From the NCBI GenBank assembly GCA_949316495.1, contig OX439008.1, positions 13,783,532-13,847,531 of the forward strand: 64,000 bases of DNA, written 5' to 3'. Of the stretch, positions 37,600 to 48,218 are shown piece after piece (the stretch's first letter is position 1; each line of letters opens with the position of its first letter). This DNA comes from Amphiduros pacificus. Its lineage: Eukaryota; Annelida; Polychaeta; Phyllodocida; Hesionidae. A program made the position numbers and the translations under genes. The notes beneath the pieces are model-generated. The model saw only the letters and a program-made list of their open reading frames with translations. It was not told the origin of the DNA and did not search any database.

Positions 37600-38120
37600 C
37601 TGTCTGCAGTATCGGCATCACACACCACCATCGACAGGTGCTGCCATCTGTGAGCACAATACAGTCATGCCTCAGCTCAGCAGGCCAGACATCTTAATTG
37701 GGTTTCCATGGCAACTACTCCCAGGAAATGTCTGGGGGGGAGTATTAGTGTGGCATTTGTCAGAGTAGTTGAGTAAAGGGGGGGGGGGGACCCGGCATAG
37801 TGGCCAAGTTGGCAGACTGCCAAATCGTCAGCTGGCTGGGGGATGCAGGCCGCCACCCGATCTTGCCTGGCTGCTGTTTGCCGCGGAGGAATCTACACAC
37901 AAACCTCAGTGATGCGCCAACATGACCAATCAGCGCACAGCAGACACACGATGTGATAGTAAGCAGAGAGAGAGAGGTTGTGGGCTGGCTGCATGTGAGA
38001 CTGGCGGTGGCAGGGCGAGAGGCTGGAATCAGCAGCCTCTATCCAGCGATAGGCGAGGTCATTCTGCCGCCGCCCACGCATGTCATCTGTGCTCTATCCA
38101 GCTGAGGTCATAATACTGCA
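37600..38120. other. GC- and CpG-rich unique block, possible promoter or enhancer
   Basis: The most CpG-rich unique stretch outside the repeats: two G-runs (about 37734 and 37780), then 37850-38090 with many CpGs, a CCAAT box in GACCAATCAGCGC (from 37924) and a GAGA run (37968-37977). Short open frames on both strands are unrecognised. The composition suits a promoter or conserved regulatory element. No adjacent coding exon was recognised. Confidence 0.3.
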
Positions 38121-41100
38121 ACCACAAGCCACATGATCAGGTGATTGTAACAAAACCCATTCACATTTTCTGGTGCTTACGTGGCATACAATCTCTCCAT
38201 AGAATTCACTTGATATACCACAATCCCTCAATATGCCACAGTAAAAAGTCTCAGATATTTACCAATTTATGTGTGTTATATGCACAACAGCGTATTGTAT
38301 ATATCTTGCATATTTTCCATATAATAACAAAAAAATGTTGTGCAGTCATTTTCCTATATCAGGAGGTCATAAATCATTTTTTTTGTCTTATTTAGTTCAT
38401 GTAAAATTAGTGGAGGACTAATAAATGGATTTTGCATATTCTAGAAATAGAGCTCACTTATTGAAATGGAAAAACTGCTGATATTCTTCTGTCTTTTACT
38501 ATGATAATAATAAAAATCGGGATACAACAAAATTTACAAACCAGGTGAGTTGGTGATAATAAATTATTGAGATCATTATCAAGATCCATCAGAGATGAAG
38601 ATTGGAACAACATTTGTGCAAAATAGAGGCCAAAGGGAGATGAAATTGGAATTCTAGGAGTGTCAATCTGGTGACGGTTTTATTAAGTGAGGGTCAAGTT
38701 CAGTTCGAGTAATATATATTTTTATTGGTTTGCAGTTTTAGTTCAAATTATGCACTAGCCGAATAAATAGAAAGTGATTGGCTCCCGTTATGAGATGGAC
38801 ATTGAAATTCATAAAAGAATTAGAAAAGTCAATTCCAGGGGTAGGAAACGTGGGATTGAGGCCACTTCTTTGCGATGTCAAGTGCCATCAAGAAATCTAG
38901 CAACTTGCATTGTGCAGTAAATCAGAGATGTTTAACAAAGTATAGCTTGGGTTTTATGCATTATTAAAAGGCAAATTGTTTGATGCTGCCAAAAACAAAG
39001 AATTTTCACGAAAAATTTTCATAAAAGGTTGATTTGATGAAGTGAGAACTATTGCTTTTCTTATGAATATTTGCAATTTATCAAATGTGAAATGTTCCCT
39101 CAGAACACATTTACATTTTGGATCAAAAAACAAATGACATCCACTGGTTAGTATTGGAGCAAAATTACTCCTGAGGGGCGTCTTGTTCACAGGCACCAGG
39201 GGGAAAAGGAGGCGACAAAAAAACAAAAAGCCTGTCATTCCATGAAGGCTATGAGTGGTGATCAAATCATAAAACAATTCAAGCCGCGAAATGTCCAGTC
39301 AAATATGTAGACATTTGGGAATTGTCTGGATGCTTCAGCCCAAACAGCAGACAGGTTTTATGTTCTGCAATATTCTTTGTGTGGTCACAGAACCTGGTTC
39401 TATGAATCATAAATTTTGGGTAGGTTCTCTGTGCATTGCAGTCTGGTGCTGTGTGCAGTTTAAGTTTTACACCAGAGATGGAGTACCGTTGTAAAAAATA
39501 AAAGATGAATGGATTTTGCATGTTGTCAGGTAGTTATGGCGGTGATTTACAATCGCTTTACGATGGTGAAATCATGATGAGAGGCAATAGCGCCACCTAG
39601 GTGCCTCAAACTGGTCGGATTTGCACCCAGTTATGGTTATTCTGATTTCCTGTACAATATTAACACAGGAAATGTCAATCGTCAATATATTGTGTCTGTC
39701 TCTTTTAATAATTTACCAAAGAAGTATCTCGCCAATTATGATATACAAATTAGCCTTTCTGCTGCTTCAGAGCGTGCCAAGCTTCAAGCACTGGAGTGTA
39801 AAATCCATGGCAACTTTATGTTTATGTTAGTACGCTCTGGCAAGTTGCAACCATGCACTGGCTGACCCTAAATGTATTTCTCACAATAGTTATTTTGATC
39901 GCATCTTGTGAAGGAACAAAATCCCTGAAGGTGTTTTGGTGGATGAATTATTTAAGCAAAACATTCAATGCAAGCGTTAAAGAATTGGCAGACAATATAT
40001 TGAAAAAGCTGCGTCTTCAAATGAAATATTAACTAATTGTCTCATTTAGAGGTTTGTTTCCATTTAGACATTGGAAATATCAATAACACTTTTAAGGCTT
40101 TATATTAATATATGTCTTAAAATTCAATGTTATTGATAGGTCTAACATGATTTATATGCACTCAAGCACTCTTTTGGTTTTGTTTATATTTTTCTAAAGA
40201 AAGGATTACCTCAAGTCATTAAATTTACATGTTTCTACTTTCTAGATAATGTGAATACTTTTTCTCAAAGTTTTAACTTTGAATAAGTCACGTTTAGGGA
40301 TCCTCACTTTCAATTCAGAGATGATAAAAAGAAGAAGATATTCTTTTATCTTGATTTAAACTATTTCATGAAAAATTAAAGATAGTATATCTTGTCCTGC
40401 AAGATTTTTACCAATGGATGTGCAGAAAACAAATAGATAATGATATTTTCTATATGTATTATTGTGACATGACGATGTGAGTGGTTGGAGGTGAGGAAAG
40501 CAAACAGCCTGAAGCAGAGTGTCATATTTCCGTCACCACCCATCCTGTGACAAAATATCAGTCAAATAACTATGTTAAAAAAAAAACAAAGCCATGTAAA
40601 ATATGTTTTGAAGTTGCAAAAAATCTCTGCAGCATTACTAATGCCATTAGTCATGAGTATTTCAATGGTCATGACCTTTTGCCCAATCACTGAGGAGATG
40701 TTGGTCGCATTGTATTATTTTCTTTGTTGGTCCTGCCTTGAATGGTAATGCTTTGTCAAAACGTGCTAAGTGAAATTACAGGCCTTATTTAACATATATG
40801 CTTTGCCATCTGTGTTGACAACATCCATAGAAGTCAACATGATTGTCTCACAAACAACATCATTAATGGCTTTGCACTGGAGGATGAAAGCATCTTGTCT
40901 TGTTTATCAGGAATATATTGCATGCAGACAATAACTTAGATTTAGCCGTGGCATGCATACCACACCTGAGTCGTATTTTTCTGCTACAGTTTATCCCTCT
41001 CTCCACCTAGATCATTCTGCCCTATTTCTGTGACAGCATGCAATGATCAACAACTTAGAGCCTATTCTTGTGTCATTCACCCTAGAAAATCAATATCATT

Positions 41101-41333
41101 TGCTGAGACCACAGTCTTTTATTTCTGATTTGGTATACGTTTCATGTGATCTGGTGTTTAGGATTGAAATAACAGAAATAGGTATAAATGTATTCTTCGG
41201 GTTTCAATAATATTTATGATGTATTACTGTTAGGTTATAGTTTGACATGTTCACATTTTTCCATGAATCATAATAATAGAATGGAGGTGCTACTAAAGTT
41301 CTCTTGTATTTGATTTGATTAAAACGTTTTCTG
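38121..41333. other. AT-rich unique sequence with one CTCF-like word
   Basis: CGCCACCTAGGTG at 39591-39603 complements to CACCTAGGTGGCG, a CTCF-like core on the minus strand. Otherwise no array, element or recognisable gene; open frames such as minus 38954-39277 (107 codons) match nothing I know. Confidence 0.45.
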
Positions 41334-41682
41334 TCTGAGAAGAGATGAATGATGCATCTGAGATGGGTGATGCATCTGAGAAGAGATGGGTGATGCATCT
41401 GGGAAGAGATGGATGATGCATCTGAGAAGAGATGGGTGATGCATCTGAGATGAACAATGCATCTGAGAAGAGATGGGTGATGCATCTGAGATGGATGATG
41501 CATCTGAGAAGAGATGGATGATGCATCTGAGAAGAGATGGGTGATGCATCTGAGATGGATGATGCATCTGAGAAGAGATGGGTGATGCATCTGAGATGAA
41601 TGATGCATCTGAGAGGAGATGGGTGATGCATCTGAGAAGAGATGAACAATGCATCTGAGAAGAGATGGGTCTGAGAAGAGAT
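41334..41682. repeat. Minisatellite with alternating 23-bp and 18-bp units
   Basis: GATGCATCTGAGA recurs throughout, followed either by AGAGATGGGT (23-bp unit) or directly by TGGGT/TGGAT (18-bp unit). The two unit sizes differ by a 5-bp AGAAG insertion and are interleaved, giving a 41-bp combined period over much of the array. Each unit contains the palindrome GATGCATC. The array ends with a truncated GGGTCTGAGA copy. Minus-strand frames rich in HHPSLLRC are repeat-driven. Confidence 0.94.
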
Positions 41683-43391
41683 GCACATCAACTTTTGGTT
41701 TCACATCGGATCATCTTACTCGGTAGAAAGTTTAGACGAAGTTTGAGCAGGTGAAATGTTTGCAGCATTTGTTTCAAAACAACTCTTTGTTATGGCAAAT
41801 AATTTTTTATATCATATATTGTGCTTAAGTGCAATTGTGTGAGATTTCTTTGCTGCTATAAAATAATTGAATTCAGACACCAGATGGAGCTGTGGTGCTC
41901 TGTGTGATAGGTTATATTCTGGTACATTAGTCATTGCACCTGGACCTCAGACAATGCCCTCTAGACATGAACCAAACATTGGAATGTTGTATAACATTGC
42001 TGATTATTGATGTATTGTTACATAATTGACACTATTTGTGTTCGCTCAGCAATACAATCGCACTCAATATCTTGACAAAGCTTGACTATTCACAGAATAA
42101 GTGTGTCTGTTTTCAGGCAAAGAAGACATAAACTTAAACTAGTCGTGAAATAAGAATATCAGGCGAAGAGGAGAGAAGCTTAACATGTCATTTGCATGCA
42201 ATACATGGTTATATAAGAATAATATTTCTCAGAGAACAAAGTATTCACATGGCTTTAGTTAAAATCAGTAGTATTCATGATCAATGTATGTTTTTATTGC
42301 GATGCATGTATTCCACAGCATTTGTTTACATAATATTGTGATGCATGTTTGGCAGGACTGTATCATTTGCATGTGATGATTGTAGTCTATAGTATTTACA
42401 TACACTGGAGTGAAACAGACTGGACTAGATTCAAGTCAAACAAACCCACCACAGCCTTAACACGGGATGAATAATCATCACTCATATTCTTCACCATTTA
42501 CTTTATTCTTTATGTATATTTAACATTTTCCCAGGAAGTTATCACATTTCCTTGGCTTGAGGGGCTATTTCCAAATCAATATATTTTATTTTTGTGCATT
42601 ATGAGACCAGAGCATATGGTTAAGTCAGGAGATGGCCTGCAGATATTTGATGAGTAACAATGCCCATGACCACTGATTACTGTGTATTACATAAGACAGA
42701 CATTGACAGATGGGCATTGATTCCTATTACAATTTGTTGTGACTGTCAAAAGAAAAAAAAACGATCTGAGATATTTTGTGAATCATAAAATAACATTTCT
42801 TTAACAATAGGAGAGTTTTCCACCAATTCACAAACTGATAAAGATTTTTGGCTTTTAAAAAACTGTTAGGCTTATTTCATGAGGACAAAATGGTTGGACA
42901 AGTTAAGTCTGTTCAGAGTGAGGATGACACTTCGATTGCTGTCAATTCTGCATGGCACAGACTGTTAGTCTGCAGTTTTGAGAGAGAGGCACACACAAAT
43001 CTTTCGGAAATCTTAATATAAAATACAAAACTATTTTCAGAACTTTTTGTTTCTGTATGTGATTTTGTTTACTTTGATACGAATATAAACCTTTTCAGAA
43101 TGTAAGGAAATACTATGCAAGCTCTTGAAGGGCAATACAGTGAATGCTTTTATTTGGCTGTACAAAGCAAAACTTGTGAAAGGAGCTCTTTTGGTGGATT
43201 TTTAAATTTTTGTTTGCCACTGACAATCAAGCCATTGTATATTACTACTTTCATATCATTTCTCTGTCATATTATTTGCATATAAAGTTATTATGATCAA
43301 AATTATATGTCAGTTTATTAATATTAAACCCTTCTGAACCCAAAAAAATGAATGCCTTTGTAATACCTCAGTCGCATTTTCGCTGATTTCA
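41683..43391. other. AT-rich unique sequence, no feature seen
   Basis: No repeats, elements or persuasive open frames. A CACCAGATGGAGCTGT word (41879-41894) is a poor CTCF-like match and was not called. Confidence 0.5.
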
Positions 43392-43493
43392 GTAAAGATG
43401 CCCGGCCGATGGGTATTTTTTACAAAATCGGCCGGCAGTCCAGATTGCCGTGAGGGCACCAGGAGATCATCGGCCATAATTAGGCATCTTTAA
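43392..43493. mobile_element. Short MITE-like element, TTAA-type ends suspected
   Basis: TAAAGATGCC (43393-43402) and GGCATCTTTA (43483-43492) are perfect 10-bp inverted ends about 100 bp apart. Inside, GGCCGAT near the left end mirrors ATCGGCC near the right. A second perfect hairpin CCGGCCGAT (43402-43410) with ATCGGCCGG (43427-43435) lies in the left half. The right flank reads TTTAA and the left GTAAA, so a TTAA target with one changed base is possible; TTAA targets are typical of piggyBac-type elements. The element is CpG-rich in an AT-rich region and non-coding. Confidence 0.6.
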
Positions 43494-43720
43494 GACGTTG
43501 TACGGGTCATCAGGAACTGCGACATAAAAGTTGCTGGTGTTTCCCTGATGTCTTATTACCAAATATCATCTAAAAGTACACGGCAGGCTCCCATGCATGT
43601 CCCTTAAGTATATCTTGAGATCATCTCAGGGCAATGCCCTTTAATAATGTGACCATAGCTACGGCATATGTTGAACACATTCATACTTGCCTCCTATGGT
43701 ACTATCAGGGAAGGAATTGT
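43494..43720. other. Unique sequence before the 30-bp repeat
   Basis: A short unique stretch with no recognisable feature, included to complete coverage. Confidence 0.4.
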
Positions 43721-43800
43721 GACATGGGGAGTATTTGCTATCTGTTTCATGACATGGGGAGTATTTGCTATCTGTTTCATGACATGGGGAGTTTGGGGAG
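43721..43800. repeat. 30-bp tandem repeat, about 2.5 copies
   Basis: GACATGGGGAGTATTTGCTA followed by TCTGTTTCAT repeats at 43721, 43751 and 43781. The third copy changes into the start of the neighbouring 65-bp array. Both arrays share the word GACATGGGGAGTATTTG, so they have a common origin. Confidence 0.93.
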
Positions 43801-44195
43801 TATTTGGCTATTTATAATGGTCTCCTTTGTTGCTTTCAGGTAGGAGGGAACCATGGCAAGGGGAGTATTTGGCTACTTATAATGGTCTCCTTTGTTGCTT
43901 TCAGGTAGGAGGGGACCATGGCATGGGGAGTATTTGGCTACTTATAATGGTCTCCTTTGTTGCTGTCAGGTAGGAGGGGACCATGACATGGGGAGTATTT
44001 GGCTATTTAGAATGGTCTCCTTTGTTGCTTTCAGGTAGGAGGGAACCATGACATGGGGAGTATTTGGCTACTTATAATGGTCTCCTTTGTTGCTTTCAGG
44101 TAGGAGGGGACCATGATGGGGAGTATTTGGTTAAGTGTAATGTAGACAAGGCTTCCTGTGGTGTTTTCAGGGAGGGGAGGGAATCATGACACTGA
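43801..44195. repeat. 65-bp tandem repeat, 5 copies plus one degenerate copy
   Basis: Units start at 43801, 43866, 43931, 43996 and 44061, exactly 65 bp apart, with a diverged sixth at about 44124. Every unit contains TTTGTTGCTTTCAGGTAGGA (one copy has TGCTGTCAG), a pyrimidine tract followed by CAG and GTAGG, which reads as a splice-acceptor-like motif abutting a donor-like motif. This may be accidental. The final degenerate copy keeps TTTTCAGG. Confidence 0.95.
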
Positions 44196-44471
44196 GTGTT
44201 GTGGAGAATAGAATCTGATCATTAGATTTGTGATCCACTTCAAATAAGTTGTCTGGAGATCAATAGAATGGCATGAAGAGACATCCTAGAAGATGGACAT
44301 CCTACGGTCAACACATGTTTATTCATGTCTAGTTTGATGTTACATGAAGTTAATCTGACTGAACCAATTTTTCCTCCACATAGTATTTGAACAATGTACA
44401 CACTATTGACTGACCACAGCACAGACTGGGAAGTGTGAATATATGATTGATCACCATGGCCATGTATGTTG

Positions 44472-44968
44472 ATGTTAGCAAAGACTTGATAATGTTGGCA
44501 AGGACCTGGTAATGCTGACAAGGGCCTGGTAATACTGGCAAGGACCTGGTACTGTTGGCAAGGGCCTGGTACAGCTGGCAAGGGCCTGGTACTGCTGGCA
44601 AGGGCCTGGTACAGCTGGCAGAGGCATGGTAATTATGGCAAGGGCCTGGTACTGTTGGCAAGGGCCTGGTAATGCAGGAAAGGGCCTGGTACAGCTGGCA
44701 AGGGTCTGATAATGCTGACAAGGGCCTGGCACAGCTGGGAAGGACCTGGTAATGCTGGCAAGAGCCTGGTACAGCTGGCAAGGGCCTGGTACTGCTGGCA
44801 AGGACCTGGTACAGCTAGCAGAGGCATGGTAATTATGGCAAGAGCCTGGTAATGCTGGCAAGGACCTGGTAATGCTGGCAAGAGCCTGGTACAGCTGGCA
44901 AGGGCCTGGTACAGCTGGTAAAGGGCCTGCTAATGCTGATAACAACCTGGTAATGATGGCAAGGACCA
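44472..44968. repeat. Minisatellite, 20-bp unit, about 25 copies
   Basis: The core GGCAAGGGCCTGGTA is followed by ATGCT, CTGCT, CAGCT or ATTAT in each 20-bp unit. AGAGGCATGG variants occur twice (near 44620 and 44820), about 200 bp apart in similar company, suggesting a block duplication. Minus-strand frames rich in proline and glutamine reflect the repeat. Edge copies are most diverged. Confidence 0.95.
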
Positions 44969-45565
44969 TGTGATGATTATATTTAGTACTTAGAAAGACA
45001 CTCTTTATCAAAGCCTGCAAAAATCAGATAAAGTGTTTCTGCATTTACTGCTGTTCCGTAAGGTCAATGCTATTTGTATATGATAATCCATTCAATCAGT
45101 GTCTGGTATTATTTTTGTGGATTTGGGACAATATATATATTCATGTAAATCTATATCATTCAGTGGATATCATTTATCTAACATCTTCTGTATTCTGAGT
45201 ATTGGTTGATATCTCATCATGATAATTTGTGAAATTAATTCTGAGAGCATGATGTAAGTTTTTCTGTAAAAGATCTGTAAAATCTATATATAAAAAATGA
45301 TCTAAAACTGACTTAAATTCACATAGAAAAATGAGAGCTCTAATGGGATGTTGTTTAAAATTAAAAATTTGAATTCTGATGCGATGTTCAAATGAAAGCA
45401 AAACAAACTCATGTGATTCTATAAGCATCATTGCTATGAGGGATGAATTATTTTTTAATCACATTTGCAGATTGCTATGGCAACATTCTAGAGTCTAGAC
45501 AACTGACCAATCGACACTAATTAGTTCATACTCTCAAATGAATCCAGATAAAAACACCATGTCTA
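44969..45565. other. AT-rich unique sequence, no feature seen
   Basis: Nothing recognised on either strand. Confidence 0.45.
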
Positions 45566-45640
45566 ATATATACATATATATAAATATACATATATATAAA
45601 TATACATATATATAAATATATATATATATATTATAATAAT
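45566..45640. repeat. AT-rich tandem repeat, 16-bp unit
   Basis: ATACATATATATAAAT repeats about four times and degrades into pure TA at the right end. It is a simple-sequence tract. Confidence 0.9.
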
Positions 45641-45910
45641 TTCCTGATTATATTCTGTGATGTTGAGACCAACCTGCAACTTAATGGTGGAGGGATAATT
45701 TGACATCAGCTTGTCAATTAGCAGCAGATATGTGCCCCATATTGCTCTGAGGTATCAATTACTCTGGCTAATATAGGAAAGGTAGAGATACACTCAAATG
45801 GAAATGGATTTGTACTCCGCAGGGTTGGATTGGTGATAAACAATTCAAATATTTCTTCATTTATGTTATTTTTTAATTATTATCTTGTCTGTATGTTTGT
45901 CTTTCTATTC
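45641..45910. other. Unique sequence between arrays
   Basis: No feature recognised. Confidence 0.4.
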
Positions 45911-46055
45911 TTTATCCATCCCACCTGTCAATGTTTGTCATTATCCATCCCACCTGTCAATGCCAGTCATTATCCATCCCACCTGTCAATGCTAGCCTTT
46001 ATCCATACCACCTGTTAATGCCGGTTCTTAATGATCCCACCCTAAAATGCCAGTC
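45911..46055. repeat. 29-bp tandem repeat, about 5 copies
   Basis: TTATCCATCCCACCTGTCAA followed by TGCCAGTCA recurs about every 29 bp; the last two copies are diverged (CCATACCACCTGTTAATG, GATCCCACCCTAAAATG). Confidence 0.9.
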
Positions 46056-47301
46056 AGATCAAAAAGCACAGATATATGATTTCAGTGAACACATGAGGCA
46101 AAACAAAATAATAATCTTGTTTCTGATAACATGCCTTGAAAAATAAGAAGGGGGAAGGATTTTACTTCTGTTTATGTTTTGCTAGATGTGATGAAATATA
46201 TTGAGAATTGAGATATGTTCATGAAATTATAACTGAAACTTTGCCCCAAGAATGCCCTTGCAAACATATTCACCTTGTTTCAGTATTCATTGAAAAAAAC
46301 ATTTATGTCAGTGCAAAATCATAAGATCCACATGTCAGTGGAATGTTTCATTCAATTTAATAAGGAAACGTTTGAAATATTATATTTTATAAACATCCAG
46401 AAACACTTTCCATTATCCTTCAATATTTTAAGCAGATTTGTAATGATGGATTAAAAAAGTGAAAGACTTTTTTGAAATAAAGAATTTTAGACACAGTATT
46501 CAAAAATTAGGATAATTTTATCCAGATTTCTAATTTTCACAAATCACATGAAGGTTGTGTTTGTTTGATTCACATATCACTAGAGAAGGTCAGTATTTAC
46601 GAATTTGTATGACTTCTGGCTGTATTTAAGCAGATTTGTGTCAAGAGCAGATTTGTGTCAAGGATGCATCCTAACCTCCCAGCCAGTATCAATCTGTATA
46701 GATTAATCAGTTATATTTATGTGCAGGACAAACATTCTGGGAAGGTAGAACATGTTGTGTCTGATATCACTGTCTGATATCAAGTGATGCATTCCATACC
46801 CTACATTTTCTTTCTTCAAGTGGTTTTGTTTGAGTGAATTGCACTGGGAGGTTATCAACTGGTGGTATATGATAGTGATGTCGACCTAGTTCATGGCATG
46901 TGATCTGATCATGATTCAGAGGCTCAACAGCTCAAGCTTATTAGCTTACAATCTCTCATTAGCTTTAATTTCTCATATGAGCTGAGGCCTGTGCCTAAAG
47001 GGTTAACCCGTTGTCCTTGTAAATCTGTGACTGGAAGGGTTATGTCAAGGACCTGCGACATGACAATTCAGTGAGGTACAAGTAGGTCTCATCAAGAAAT
47101 GACTGAAATAATTGAGGTAAAACACCAAACAGACAAACAAAATGATGACATATAATATAAAGAATCAGCTGATCATATAAGAAGGAGTTGACTTCATGTG
47201 ACAAACTGTTGGATTTACCCAATTTCCCTTTTCATAATTAGTGTTAAATTTGATGTATTGAAGAGAGCATGATAAATTATTTGTACACAATGTTTCTTAA
47301 A
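46056..47301. other. AT-rich unique sequence with one 17-bp tandem duplication
   Basis: AGCAGATTTGTGTCAAG is duplicated without gap at 46629-46645 and 46646-46662. No gene or element was recognised in the rest. Confidence 0.5.
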
Positions 47302-47397
47302 AAGAAATCCTATGATGTAGAAAAGGCGAGGATCACAAGAACAGAGCTTGACGACGATCACAGTCCCGACCAAGACCAACAAGAAATCCTATGATGT
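47302..47397. repeat. 62-bp GC-rich insert between perfect 17-bp direct repeats
   Basis: AAGAAATCCTATGATGT occurs exactly at 47302-47318 and 47381-47397. The 62 bases between (47319-47380) have a very different composition, rich in CpG and GAC/CGA words. The arrangement looks like an insertion with a 17-bp target duplication, the size made by LINE-type target-primed reverse transcription, or like a templated repair filler. One plus-strand frame is open through the insert, but it is too short to mean much. The source of the insert is unknown. Confidence 0.75.
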
Positions 47398-47928
47398 TCA
47401 TAATAAGTAATCAAGTTTTATATTGAGTACAGTGATATTTATTTTTATGCACAGTTTTCTCAGAGAGTTTTAAGTTATCGAGGATGTAAATATTTAATTG
47501 TTATAGTCAGAAAATGATACAAATATACACAGCTTGGGTGGGTTTCATCAACATATAGAAATGTTCCATGAGAATCTAATCTTTAATCATTGTGAAATTA
47601 TAAGTGTTCCCATGAGGCAGTTATGCTCATGATAGAGGTGTCCCTAACTGTTGTTCATTTGGGTTATAACCATAAAGGGTCAAGTAGATTTATCGTATTA
47701 TGGGCTTGTCATCAGTTGATAGAATTTGAACTCTGTGTCTGGTACACATTGATATATGTTCATCTGATATAGATATTTCAAGTGGATGAGAATGGCCCTC
47801 TTTGCACTATATGCCTGAATGATGGGAGTTCAATAATCTCTGGCCAATAAACAAGGCAGTATTATGTGTATTGTCTCATTGTTGGGTACATATAAAGCTC
47901 AAGAAATGTTTCTTTAAACAGTCAAAGC
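47398..47928. other. Unique AT-rich sequence, nothing recognised
   Basis: No array or element. A TATAAAG word at 47891-47897 precedes the satellite-like fragment. Confidence 0.45.
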
Positions 47929-47962
47929 GGGTATATAAAGACCCTGTGTGTGGGCGTGGCAT
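47929..47962 (+). repeat. Lone satellite-like monomer fragment
   Basis: From GTATATAAAG (47931-47940) through ACCCTGTGTGTGGGCGTGGC (47941-47960) the sequence follows the 53-bp satellite monomer in the same orientation (GTATAAGAGACCCTG, TGTGTGGGTGTGAC). In the 22 bases from AGACCC I count only two differences, one of which is GGGCGTG for GGGTGTG. It lies about 7.1 kb left of the array. It could be the ancestral seed, an excised monomer or part of a dispersed element from which the satellite grew. Confidence 0.6.
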
Positions 47963-47983
47963 AACCCCTTCACATATATATAG

Positions 47984-48019
47984 CTGATCAAAGCTCTGAC
48001 ACTGATCAAAGCTCCGACA
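47984..48019. repeat. 18-bp tandem duplication carrying TCF/LEF-like words
   Basis: CTGATCAAAGCTCTGACA (47984-48001) is followed directly by CTGATCAAAGCTCCGACA (48002-48019). Each contains GATCAAAG, the core recognised by TCF/LEF factors. A regulatory role is speculative. Confidence 0.6.
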
Positions 48020-48218
48020 GTATTTTTTAATATATTCTCAATATGCATGAGTTACAGGTAACTGCTCATGATAAAAAATAATTGGACATGAAATAACTTT
48101 TCAGTAATATTCTTTGAAGAAAAGGTTTAATCTTTTTTATAAGTAAATTTATCAGAGAAAGGGTCATGATAGTGACAGTTATTTAGTAGTTCAAATTAGA
48201 TTGATAAGTGTGAAGCTT
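48020..48218. other. Unique sequence before the 63-bp array
   Basis: No feature recognised. Confidence 0.4.

Noticed and set aside
41879-41894. CACCAGATGGAGCTGT as a CTCF site
   Set aside because: Key GGC core positions do not match; weaker than the other candidates.
45566-45640. TATA-box promoter
   Set aside because: The TA words are part of a simple-sequence repeat with no promoter context.
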